A stretch of DNA of 35,441 nt from Auritidibacter sp. Marseille-P8566 (GTDB lineage: Bacteria; Actinomycetota; Actinomycetes; Actinomycetales; Microbacteriaceae): positions 1 to 35,441 of the forward strand of contig CAMDEV010000005.1 of the NCBI GenBank assembly GCA_945896925.1, in the 5' to 3' direction. A program made the translations under genes and the position numbers. Within the stretch, counting starts at the first letter, position 1, and every line of letters starts with the position of its first letter. Under the pieces are notes generated by a model, which made no database searches, was not told the origin of the DNA, and saw only the letters and a list, made by a program, of their open reading frames with translations. Shown in pieces: positions 19,645-27,911 of this stretch.

Positions 19645-20538
19645 ATGACCAAGAAGCCATCCGGTAGACGCCGCGCTGACGTCCAAATTAACCTGCTCGA
19701 ATCTTTTGAACTTAGAAGCCGCCGCTCAGTTCGTGAAAGTGCACTAAAGCGCGAAGCTCGTTTAGCCAGAAAAGCTGAAAAACGAGAAGCCAAAGCAAAT
19801 CGCAAGAATGCCATCACAGCACCGGTAGCTATTGCCCCTGTTTCAGGTTCAGTGATCCCAGGCGCTAAGAAGATTCCGCTTCGCAAGAACAGTTCCGTTA
19901 GAAGCACACTTGTGATGAGCGTTACCGCTGGAGTGATAGCCACCCTGGCTTTACCGGCATATGCTTTCTCACCTGCGGTAACTGCAATGTCAGGTCTCAC
20001 CAATGCGGTTGATCCAACCGATGCTCAGAGCATCAAGATTCTTAGACAGAGCGCAATCAACTTTGAGCGTGGAACCTACGGGCTAATGTCAGCTTTTGAG
20101 CTTGAGCGCATGAATAACAGAAACAACTACCTGGGTTATAAAGGTCTAACAGCTTTGGACTATGCGGCTAACCCAACCTATGTCGAGCTAAGTCCAGATG
20201 ACATTATGAAGGTTGCCAACAAGTATGTTGGAACACCTTATGTTCTGGGCGGTGAGACTCCTGCAGGTCTTGACTGTTCTGGATACACCAGATTAGTCTT
20301 CTCTGAATTCGGCATCTTGCTTCCGCACTCCGTAAATGCTCAATCCCATGATCCTCACGTTCGAAGAATTCCTAGGTCTCAGGCACAACCTGGGGATCTA
20401 GTCATTATGAACAACCACAGCCACCAGGGAATCTACGCTGGTCCTGGCATGTTCTTCCACGCACCGTTCTCAGGTGACCGAGTCAAACTGGCACCTATTT
20501 TCACCGATTCGTATTACATCGCCCGCGTAATTAAGTAG
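19645..20538 (+). CDS. Secreted/membrane NlpC/P60 peptidoglycan endopeptidase
   Basis: YVGTPYVLGGETPAGLDCSGYTRLVFSEFGILLPHSVNAQS, QAQPGDLVIMNNHSHQGIYAGPGMFFHAP catalytic Cys/His; SD AAAGGAGG. Confidence 0.93.
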   Translation: MTKKPSGRRRADVQINLLESFELRSRRSVRESALKREARLARKAEKREAKANRKNAITAPVAIAPVSGSVIPGAKKIPLRKNSSVRSTLVMSVTAGVIATLALPAYAFSPAVTAMSGLTNAVDPTDAQSIKILRQSAINFERGTYGLMSAFELERMNNRNNYLGYKGLTALDYAANPTYVELSPDDIMKVANKYVGTPYVLGGETPAGLDCSGYTRLVFSEFGILLPHSVNAQSHDPHVRRIPRSQAQPGDLVIMNNHSHQGIYAGPGMFFHAPFSGDRVKLAPIFTDSYYIARVIK

Positions 20539-20550
20539 TAAATCGGCACC

Positions 20551-20581
20551 AAAACTTCACCTAAATTTGCGGTGTGTTTTT
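20551..20581 (+). terminator. Weak intrinsic terminator after NlpC/P60 gene
   Basis: AAAACttCACC-taaatttgc-GGTGtGTTTTT. Confidence 0.5.
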
Positions 20582-20649
20582 GCTCTCTTTAGCCAGAAAA
20601 GTAATAACCTGTTGCCAAGTCACTAAGGTGCCTTGAAAAGGAGAGAAGA

Positions 20650-20730
20650 ATGAAAGCTAGAGTCGTGTCTGCCAATCACGCATTCCAGCACCGTCATTCC
20701 ATATGTCCTTGCCAAGTTCGGCAGGCTTAG
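20650..20730 (+). CDS. Candidate micro-ORF / leader peptide (26 aa: MKARVVSANHAFQHRHSICPCQVRQA)
   Basis: Strong SD AAAAGGAGAGAAG just before ATG; TAG stop abuts a strong terminator. Not in the supplied ORF track because of length. Confidence 0.5.
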   Translation: MKARVVSANHAFQHRHSICPCQVRQA

Positions 20731-20761
20731 ACGCGTCACTATTTATAGTGGCGCGTTTTTT
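20731..20761 (+). terminator. Intrinsic terminator
   Basis: ACGCGTCACTAT-tt-ATAGTGGCGCGT (one G.U) followed by TTTTTT. Confidence 0.9.
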
Positions 20762-20827
20762 GTTTGTGCTCCCAACTGACTTAACGAAAACCTGCAATCC
20801 GTGCAGGTGATTTCGAAAGGAAGAAAC

Positions 20828-21331
20828 TTGAAAACATTAGTTCTAAATGCTGGCTATGAGCCGCTCGCTGTCGTTTCATTCAAGCGAGCTATCATTCTTG
20901 TTCTAAACAAGAAGGCTACTGTCTTAGAAGGATCTGCTGACCGAAAGGTGAGAAGTGCGACGGGGGAGTATGAGTTGCCTTCAGTTATCTTGCTCAGTAG
21001 ATATGTCCGCATCCCCGGAACTAGAAACGTTCCGCTCTCACGCCGAGGAGTTCTTCGCAGAGACGGTCACCGCTGCGCCTATTGCAACCGAACAGCAAAC
21101 ACCGTGGATCACGTGCAGCCTAAATCTCGTGGTGGCAGAGACTCTTGGGAGAACCTAGTTGCCTGCTGTTTACGCTGCAACAACATCAAAGGCGATAAGA
21201 CGCTGAACGAGATTGGTTGGAGTTTATCCTTTGCTCCGAAGATGCCTTCTGGAAGTGTTTGGATGGTTCGCGGTGCTGAGCGAGTTGAACCTGAGTGGGA
21301 TGAATATCTGCGTTTATCAAACGCTGCGTAG
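20828..21331 (+). CDS. HNH endonuclease-family protein
   Basis: RDGHRCAYCNRTANTVDHVQPKSRGGRDSWENLVACCLRCNNIKGDKT; TTG start preceded by AAGGAAGAA preferred over the track's GTG at 20801. Confidence 0.9.
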   Translation: MKTLVLNAGYEPLAVVSFKRAIILVLNKKATVLEGSADRKVRSATGEYELPSVILLSRYVRIPGTRNVPLSRRGVLRRDGHRCAYCNRTANTVDHVQPKSRGGRDSWENLVACCLRCNNIKGDKTLNEIGWSLSFAPKMPSGSVWMVRGAERVEPEWDEYLRLSNAA

Positions 21332-21333
21332 AG

Positions 21334-21405
21334 TGCCCCCGAGAAGAATCGAACTTCCGCACATGGTTTAGGAAACCACTGCTCTATCCACTGAGCTACG
21401 AGGGC
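21334..21405 (-). tRNA. tRNA-Arg (anticodon CCT)
   Basis: Reverse complement gccctcgtagctcagtggatagagcagtggtttcctaaaccatgtgcggaagttcgattcttctcgggggca; anticodon loop TTCCTAA; no encoded CCA. Confidence 0.95.
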
Positions 21406-21494
21406 ATGAAGCTATTGCCACAAGTTTCAAACTTACCCGAATACCGCCTTGCCTACGAGATAAGGCCAACGCTGAAAGTTAGGCTAGTGCTCTA

Positions 21495-24400
21495 ATGACT
21501 GAGCCAAATGCACCCCAAGAACAATACTTGCGCTGGCTCGAAGAGATTCGAGGCATCGGTGGCGCTAATCCGCTAACCAACCTCGACCTTGAGGTCTTGG
21601 GGCTAGTCAATCTTGAGAGAGTCCACCCGGTTGGCCTATCTATTTTCACTAAGAGTCACCGCGGGCTTCTAGCCAATTTGGTTAGAGACCCCATTGCCTA
21701 TTCCAAAGCACTAACTGAGGCTAAGCGAGTCAAGGTCAAGGGTGAGAGACTCCTTACCAACTTTGGTATTCACACCATTTATCTACTAGCTGGAGCTGTT
21801 GACTTTCTTCCAGCAAAACTAGATCTTCGGGTTCCTATCATGCTTTGGAGTGCTGAGCTCATACGCAAGGGCAATGACTTTGAGCTTGTTCTAAACGGAG
21901 AACCTTTTGTGAACCCAGAACTTATCCTGACCCTGCGTAAGCAATTCAACTTAGAAATCGATGTTCAGAAGCTAACTAGAACTTATGTAGATGCCACCGA
22001 TTTGGTTCCTATCAGCCTCTTGAGCTTTATTGCTGAAAGCACCAAGGAGGTCCCTGATCTAGAGATTCAAAGGTCTCTTGTTCTCACCAATGCAACTATT
22101 GCTCCAACTTATATGTTGAATGAGTTACCTAAGACTCCAACCAAGTTAGCCTCAGCTTTAGTAGATGATGTAGCAGAACTTCCCGAAATCATCCCTAGCG
22201 AAGAACTAATTGTTGCTGCCGATGCTGACCTAAACCAGCAGAGCATCTTTAGAAGGGTTCTAGCCGGCGACAGCTTTGCAGTAGAAACTTTGCCTGGAAC
22301 TGGATACACCCAAACCGTTGTGAACATCCTTGGCGCACTAGCAGCGGATAACAAGCGAGCCCTAGTCGTTGCACCTAGAAAACAGACTCTGAATGAACTC
22401 AGCGACCGCCTGTCTAAAGTTGGCCTGGCTGGACTGCTTGTCCGCTCACACAGCGCTTGGCTGGATGTTGTTAGCGCTATCTCTCGATTCGAGAAAACGG
22501 GCTTTGCTAACCTGCCTGCTGCGATAGCTAGCAGAGCTGGAGTTGAAGAAAGACTAGATCAATACTTTGATTCTCTAAGCCGCAAACATCCAGTTCTTGG
22601 CATCAGTGTTAACGATGCTTTAGCTAAGCTGGCTGAACTAAGTGCCCTGCCGAAACCACCAAAGACCAGCGCAAGAATCACTGGCCCCGCGCTCTTTGAA
22701 AACCGGAATCGAACTGCTGCCATTGCCCTGTTAAACGAAGCGGTCTCCATTGGTGAATTTGATAAAGCGAATCACGAGAGCCCTTGGTTTAATGCTCAAT
22801 TCGAAGACTCTACCGATGTTCCTAGAATCGTCGCACTGGCTAGAAGGCTAAGTGAAGATGTCTTGCCTCAATTCAGTGTGAAACTAGATGACTTCATTAG
22901 ACAGGTAGATCTTCCACCTGCGCAGAATGTTGCGCAGTGGGGTGAATACATCCGCCTACTAATCTCGATTAGGGCCACCCTGGACAGATTCATCCCAGAT
23001 GTATTTGACCGTCCTTTAGATGATCTAATTACCGCTACCTCTCCTCGTAAAGAGAAGACTGGGATGTCAGGTAAGACTAGGAGAGCGCTAAGCAAGCACG
23101 CTAAGGAATATGTCCGACCTGGCGTTTCTGTTCCAGACCTACACACCTCCCTCCTTCAAATCGCAGAACAGGCTAAAGCTTGGAGAGAGTTGAGCAATAA
23201 TCCAACACCGCAGGTTCCTGTTGGTATTGAAGATGCTCAGGTAAGCTACCAATCTTTAGTTGCAGATCTAATCAAATTGGATTCCCATCTCGACCAGGGT
23301 CCTAGTCGGGTTTCGCTCCTTGAACAACCGCTGGCCGAACTTGGTGGGAAACTACAAAAACTCACTGAAGATGTTGGCCCACTTGAAAACATTGCCGTAA
23401 GAAACGATCTCAGAAAGAGAGTAACTGCTCTAGGTCTAGATGCTCTTGTGAAATCTCTCGCAGCAAGCAATTCTAGAAACGAGCATCTGGTCTCAGAGTT
23501 TGACCAGTGCTGGTGGCTCTCAGCCCTCGAGTATTTGCTATCTGGAGATAACTCCTTCGCAGATTACACACCAGAGTCGCTTGCCGCACTTGAATCAGAT
23601 TTTGTCAAAGCTGAACAACTTGTTATCGCTGAAAGCCGTAAAGAGATTTCCAACCGAACTGCTAGCCGTTGGCGCAAAGCTATTGAATCGCTACCTCAAG
23701 AAACTGAGGGCTTTAAAGCACTTCTGAAACTAAGAGAAAACTCGCTCGGAAAGTTAATCGCAAAGACTCCAACCCTGTGGCCAGCAGTTGCCTCCCACGT
23801 TGCAATCTCTCCTTATGAAATTGCACAGCAACTAAAGAAGGACGCCCGCTTTGATGTCCTGATTGTCCTAGATGCTGCCGGCAGCACAGTCGCTGAAAAC
23901 CTAAGTGCAGTAGTCAGAGCAAAGCAGGTTTTGGTCTTTGGAGATCCAGTAATCGGCGAACCTAATGGTTTTGAAGTTGAGTGGCAGTTAGCCCTCAAGC
24001 CAAGACGACCAGAGGCTCCAAGCATCTTTGATGTTGTCAGCGAAAGATTCGGCAAGGAAACACTTAGAAAGTCTTATCGCACCGAAGGACAACTCTTTGG
24101 TCCTCTAGTGAACCGAGAGTTCTATCAGGGCAGATTAGATATCGAGCCTAGTGCTGCTGAATTCAATGGGCTCAGTTCTCTAGAGCTAGTAATTGTTGAT
24201 GGCGATAACCGAGCTAATCGCAATGTCACAGCCAGCACTGAAGCACCAATAGGTGAGGTCAACAAGGTCATTGACCTTATAACTGACCATGTCAGAAACC
24301 AACCAGAACATTCTCTATTAGTAGTTAGCGCCAGCTCTGTTGAAGTCGAGGCAATTGACGACGCTCTTGAACTTGAACTGCAGGCAAATACTGAACTTAG

Positions 24401-25142
24401 AGAGTTCTTTGAGAAACATGGTCGAGAAAAGTTTGAAGTCACCAGCCTCTCTGATCTGAATCACAGATTGGCTGACCGCATTATCTTCAGCATCGGCTTT
24501 GGTAGAACTCCTCAGGGAAAGATTCTTAGCCACTTCGGTCTCTTGAATGAACCAGAAGCTAAACGCTGGCTAGCCAACATGTTGGTTAGCGCTAGATACA
24601 AGATGACCATCGTCAGCTGCTTCAGCGCTTATGACCTACCTGAGATGCGTAGCGAAGGAGCAACTGAGTATTTGCCGATATTGCTAAAACCTAGCTACAA
24701 CGAGTCTGTTGAATCCGACACCTTTGACAGCGATCCGATGCTTGCAGATCTCGCCAGAAGACTGAAGCGATTTGGCGTGAGAGTTGTCGAAGGTTTCGGT
24801 AAGCGAATTCCATTAATCGCTTCCTACGGCAACCAGTTCCTAGTTGTTGAACCTGACTGGTCTAACGGAGATTTGAACTATTCAGAACGTATTCGACTTC
24901 GTCCAGCACTACTTCGTTCCTTAGGCTGGTCTTACCAGAGGGTTTATTCCTTTGAAGTCTTTAGTGACCCGCAAGCTGTTGCGGAGAGAATCGCAACCAG
25001 GTTTGGGATTGAAGTAACTCCAACTATGTTGAACACCACCCCTGTTTCAAGAGTGTTTGAAGATACTGATGCCGCTTGGGGAGATCGAAGCGATTCAAAT
25101 GACCAGAGGCTTAGAGAAGATAAACCCCCTCACTGGGGTTAG
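21495..25142 (+). CDS. Large SF1-helicase-like protein with C-terminal MTES_1575/DUF559-like nuclease-fold domain; catalytic motifs look degenerate
   Basis: Residual motifs: LPGTGYTQT (Walker A position), VLIVLDAAGS (Walker B position), GDPVIGEP (motif III position), RKSYRTEGQLFGPLVNREFYQGRL, RIIFSIGFGRTPQGK...SARYKMTIVSCF, RIRLRPALLRSLGWSYQRVYSFEVFSDP. Confidence 0.8.
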   Translation: MTEPNAPQEQYLRWLEEIRGIGGANPLTNLDLEVLGLVNLERVHPVGLSIFTKSHRGLLANLVRDPIAYSKALTEAKRVKVKGERLLTNFGIHTIYLLAGAVDFLPAKLDLRVPIMLWSAELIRKGNDFELVLNGEPFVNPELILTLRKQFNLEIDVQKLTRTYVDATDLVPISLLSFIAESTKEVPDLEIQRSLVLTNATIAPTYMLNELPKTPTKLASALVDDVAELPEIIPSEELIVAADADLNQQSIFRRVLAGDSFAVETLPGTGYTQTVVNILGALAADNKRALVVAPRKQTLNELSDRLSKVGLAGLLVRSHSAWLDVVSAISRFEKTGFANLPAAIASRAGVEERLDQYFDSLSRKHPVLGISVNDALAKLAELSALPKPPKTSARITGPALFENRNRTAAIALLNEAVSIGEFDKANHESPWFNAQFEDSTDVPRIVALARRLSEDVLPQFSVKLDDFIRQVDLPPAQNVAQWGEYIRLLISIRATLDRFIPDVFDRPLDDLITATSPRKEKTGMSGKTRRALSKHAKEYVRPGVSVPDLHTSLLQIAEQAKAWRELSNNPTPQVPVGIEDAQVSYQSLVADLIKLDSHLDQGPSRVSLLEQPLAELGGKLQKLTEDVGPLENIAVRNDLRKRVTALGLDALVKSLAASNSRNEHLVSEFDQCWWLSALEYLLSGDNSFADYTPESLAALESDFVKAEQLVIAESRKEISNRTASRWRKAIESLPQETEGFKALLKLRENSLGKLIAKTPTLWPAVASHVAISPYEIAQQLKKDARFDVLIVLDAAGSTVAENLSAVVRAKQVLVFGDPVIGEPNGFEVEWQLALKPRRPEAPSIFDVVSERFGKETLRKSYRTEGQLFGPLVNREFYQGRLDIEPSAAEFNGLSSLELVIVDGDNRANRNVTASTEAPIGEVNKVIDLITDHVRNQPEHSLLVVSASSVEVEAIDDALELELQANTELREFFEKHGREKFEVTSLSDLNHRLADRIIFSIGFGRTPQGKILSHFGLLNEPEAKRWLANMLVSARYKMTIVSCFSAYDLPEMRSEGATEYLPILLKPSYNESVESDTFDSDPMLADLARRLKRFGVRVVEGFGKRIPLIASYGNQFLVVEPDWSNGDLNYSERIRLRPALLRSLGWSYQRVYSFEVFSDPQAVAERIATRFGIEVTPTMLNTTPVSRVFEDTDAAWGDRSDSNDQRLREDKPPHWG

Positions 25143-25342
25143 TCCTTTTTAGGCTCTGCCGGCTTCTGGTTGTTATCTGTTCTATAGAAGCCAGAACCCT
25201 TGAAACTGATACCGACTTTTCCAAAGACTTTCTGTAATTCCCCACCACATTCAGGGCACACAGTCTTAGCGTCCTCATTGATTGACTGCTGAATGTCAAA
25301 CTCATGAGCACAACTGGAGCACTTATAGGAATAGGTGGGCAT
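25139..25342 (-). CDS. FmdB-family zinc-ribbon protein
   Basis: MPTYSYKCSSCAHEFDIQQSINEDAKTVCPECGGELQKVFGKVGISFKGSGFYRTDN. Confidence 0.92.
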   Translation of the reverse strand: MPTYSYKCSSCAHEFDIQQSINEDAKTVCPECGGELQKVFGKVGISFKGSGFYRTDNNQKPAEPKKD

Positions 25343-25346
25343 TTCT

Positions 25347-25907
25347 CTAGTTTAATTCGTGAATAGCAACCTCAGTCACTACTCCGCTTACTATCTGATC
25401 GTGTGCTTCACTAGGGAGACTTTCAAAGAACTCATCCTCAAAGCAAACCGCATAGACCTGGCTACTCCCAAGCTGCTCCAGTTCTCTATCGAAGAAACCT
25501 TTGCCTCGCCCTAACCGATTGCCTTCGACATCTACGGCAAGTGCCGGAATGATGAGTAACTCTGCCTGAGAGACCGAGACCTGAGTGAGTTTGCTTGCAT
25601 CTGGATCTAGCATCCCAAGGTTTGATGTAACAGTGCTAACTCCATCCCACTTGAACCAGGAGAGTGTTCCGTCTTGGAGAACCTTAGGTACTAAGACTTC
25701 GATGCCGTTATTTAGTAATGCGGAGATGAAGGTAGTTGTTGACGGCTCAGCTCCAAATGATAAGTATGTGGCAACACTTTGAGCTTTTAGCTGTGAAACA
25801 AGTTCAAGTAGGTTACCTGTCAACGCCTCCGTAGCAGGCTCACGTCCAACTCTCGAAGCAAGTATTTTGCTTCTTAGCTGTGCCTTGGCAAGCGCAATTT
25901 CATTCAC
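25347..25907 (-). CDS. 5-formyltetrahydrofolate cyclo-ligase
   Basis: ATYLSFGAEPSTTTFISALLNNGIEVLVPKV, LLIIPALAVDVEGNRLGRGKGFFDRELEQL; start moved to GTG 25907 because the longer ORF overlaps the divergent gene start. Confidence 0.9.
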   Translation of the reverse strand: MNEIALAKAQLRSKILASRVGREPATEALTGNLLELVSQLKAQSVATYLSFGAEPSTTTFISALLNNGIEVLVPKVLQDGTLSWFKWDGVSTVTSNLGMLDPDASKLTQVSVSQAELLIIPALAVDVEGNRLGRGKGFFDRELEQLGSSQVYAVCFEDEFFESLPSEAHDQIVSGVVTEVAIHELN

Positions 25908-25925
25908 TCCACTAATCTTGCCAGC

Positions 25926-26537
25926 ATGAGCAACTCTTTTATGCTGACCCAAGGGGACATCAGCCTACGGATCATCAGAACCAAAGACGCCAAGACAATT
26001 GAGGCTCTAGTCCTAGGTAACAGAGAGTGGCTAAGACCCTGGGAAGCAACTAACCCTTACGGACCAGTCTCCTTCGACTTCAAATCTCAAATCAGATCAC
26101 TCCTAAGACAACTCGAACGCAGCGAAGGCATGCCTTTCGTGATTTTGTATCAGGGTGAAATAGTCGGGCAGCTAAATGTGGCAAACATTTTGCACGGTTC
26201 AGTTTCTTCCTGTGTGATCGGCTACTGGATTTCTCCAGAGGTTGCTGGAAAAGGCATCACACCGACAACTGTTGCACTCGCCATGGACTACATGTTCAAT
26301 GCCGTTGGCATTCACCGAGTCGAAATAGACATCAGACCAGAAAACGGTGCCAGCATCCGAGTAGTTCAGAAGCTCGGACTTAGATACGAAGGTCTGAAGA
26401 AGAACTACATCCACATCAACGGTGATTGGAGAGACCACTATGTCTTCGCACTTACCTTCGAAGAAGCAAAAGATGGTGTCCTAAATCGTTGGATGCAGAA
26501 AAAAGTTCCAAAAATTGTCTACCACTTTCCAAAATAG
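25926..26537 (+). CDS. GNAT acetyltransferase, RimJ/RimL type
   Basis: RPWEATNPYGPVSF, GYWISPEVAGKGITPTTVALAMDYMFNAVGIHRVEIDIRPENGASIRVVQKLGLRYEG. Confidence 0.92.
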   Translation: MSNSFMLTQGDISLRIIRTKDAKTIEALVLGNREWLRPWEATNPYGPVSFDFKSQIRSLLRQLERSEGMPFVILYQGEIVGQLNVANILHGSVSSCVIGYWISPEVAGKGITPTTVALAMDYMFNAVGIHRVEIDIRPENGASIRVVQKLGLRYEGLKKNYIHINGDWRDHYVFALTFEEAKDGVLNRWMQKKVPKIVYHFPK

Positions 26538-26609
26538 AGCTAAAACATCCCTTTTAGACACGCGGAGTATTACCTAAGGCATTACTAATGCAGTAAATAC
26601 TCTAGAGGT

Positions 26610-27026
26610 ATGGAATTTACTGGAACCGGTGGCATACTCTTGCTTGTCATCGCTGTCCTCTGGTTAGGTTTCATGACTCCATCAGGGAAACGCGGCATCA
26701 ACGATCACACCGAAGCACGAGCAAATCGTCGAGCAGCACGCAGAGCGACTGCTGCTCAAGCCAAAAGTGATGAAGAAGTTGCTCCAGTGAACCCCTGGTT
26801 TGAAAAGGAACTATCTGTTGAAGTGGAAACGCTCTCAGAAGTTGCACCGGCAGCTGAAAAGGTAGTTGTAAATCGACTACCAGACCCGCTGTCTGCTCGT
26901 TTGGGCAAAATCGAAAGTGTTAATTGGGCTGATATCGTTGAACTTAACGATGCACGCAAAGAAAAAGAGAACATTAGTTCTGAAAATCTAGACGAAATTA
27001 TGCGTCGAAGACGTTCAAATGGCTAA
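26610..27026 (+). CDS. Single-TM membrane protein, unknown function
   Basis: 138 aa; N-terminal TM GGILLLVIAVLWLGFMTP; TACTCT-N6-ATG at its start. Confidence 0.65.
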   Translation: MEFTGTGGILLLVIAVLWLGFMTPSGKRGINDHTEARANRRAARRATAAQAKSDEEVAPVNPWFEKELSVEVETLSEVAPAAEKVVVNRLPDPLSARLGKIESVNWADIVELNDARKEKENISSENLDEIMRRRRSNG

Positions 27027-27129
27027 AAATATTTATAAAACTCACCTTGAAAAACATGCATTTTCTTCTAGGTGTGCTTTATAAGTTCTACTAATCTTTA
27101 ACTGACCCTAAGTTTAAGGAAGATTACAC

Positions 27130-27843
27130 ATGGGCTTGCTAGATGACCTCGTAAGAGGTGGACGCCGTAAGGCAAAAGAAGTAACTAAAGATGTTAACGA
27201 ATTTATCGAGAAGCACGATCTCGACGATAAGTTCGAAGACGCTAAAGAAGCAACAATAAAAGGTGTAGTGAATGCAGCGAGTGCAATTGAAAAAGGCACG
27301 CCTGTAGTTACTGCTAAGGTCGCAAAGACCATAAACAAAGGAGCGAAACAAATGGCAACAACAGTAAAGAAAGCAGCGGCTAAGAAGCCTGCTGCAAAGA
27401 AGCCTGCTGCAAAGAAGGCTGCACCAAAGGCTACTGCTGCAAAGAAGACCGTAGCTCGCAAGCCTGCTGTAAAGAAGGCTGCACCTAAGAAGGCAGTTGC
27501 AAAGAAGCCTGTTGCGCGCAAGCCAGCAGTGAAGAAGGCTGCACCTAAGAAGGCAGTTGCAAAGAAGCCTGTAGCTAAGAAGACTGTTGCGCGCAAGCCA
27601 GCAGTGAAGAAGGCTGCACCTAAGAAGGCAGTTGCAAAGAAGCCTGTAGCTAAGAAGGCTGTTGCTAAGAAGACTGTTGCGCGCAAGCCAGCAGTGAAGA
27701 AGGCTGCACCAAAGAAGGCTGTTGCAAAGAAGACTGTTGCACGCAAGCCAGCAGTGAAGAAGGCTGCACCAAAGAAGGCTGTTGCAAAGAAGACTGTTGC
27801 ACGTAAGCCTGCTGCAAAGAAGGTTGTTGCAAAGAAGAAGTAA
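27130..27843 (+). CDS. Histone H1-like Lys/Ala-rich repeat DNA-binding protein
   Basis: N-terminal ~74-aa charged helical region plus long (A/V)KKPA-type basic tail; SD AAGGAAG; internal RBS+ATG at 27337-27354. Confidence 0.85.
   Translation: MGLLDDLVRGGRRKAKEVTKDVNEFIEKHDLDDKFEDAKEATIKGVVNAASAIEKGTPVVTAKVAKTINKGAKQMATTVKKAAAKKPAAKKPAAKKAAPKATAAKKTVARKPAVKKAAPKKAVAKKPVARKPAVKKAAPKKAVAKKPVAKKTVARKPAVKKAAPKKAVAKKPVAKKAVAKKTVARKPAVKKAAPKKAVAKKTVARKPAVKKAAPKKAVAKKTVARKPAAKKVVAKKK
27451..27792 (+). repeat. Intragenic repeats: five copies encoding VARKPAVKKAAPKKAVAKK with variable PVAKK/AVAKK insertions
   Basis: Near-identical ~57-nt units (gttgcgcgcaagccagcagtgaagaaggctgcacctaagaaggcagttgcaaagaag and variants). 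Confidence 0.9.
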
Positions 27844-27858
27844 ATTCTTTTCTGCACT

Positions 27859-27890
27859 AAGGCCCTGGTCGAAAGATCAGGGCCTTTTCT
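27859..27890 (+). terminator. Intrinsic terminator after H1-like gene
   Basis: AAGGCCCTGGTC-gaaa-GATCAGGGCCTT followed by TTCTTTT. Confidence 0.88.
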
Positions 27891-27896
27891 TTTGGT

Positions 27897-27911
27897 TAGG
27901 CTATAGGGGTG
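27897..27911 (+). promoter_or_regulatory. Putative leaderless promoter (-10 TAGGCT, 6 nt before GTG)
   Basis: TAGGCT-ataggg-GTG, immediately after the terminator. Confidence 0.5.

Noticed and set aside
19533-20003. Minus-strand 156-aa ORF opposite NlpC/P60 gene
   Set aside because: Antisense, no homology motifs, overlaps a clear coding gene and its leader.
20801-20827. GTG start of the HNH ORF in the track
   Set aside because: TTG at 20828 has an optimally spaced AAGGAAGAA SD and gives the expected MKTLVLNAGYEPLAVV N-terminus.
20828-21331. HNH protein as a homing or defence nuclease
   Set aside because: Not inside an intron/mobile element; the sequence resembles a broadly conserved actinobacterial chromosomal HNH family, so a defence role is unsupported.
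27043-27074. CACCT...AGGTG weak hairpin after the 26610 gene as a terminator
   Set aside because: Interrupted stem and no clear U-tract; not strong enough to call.
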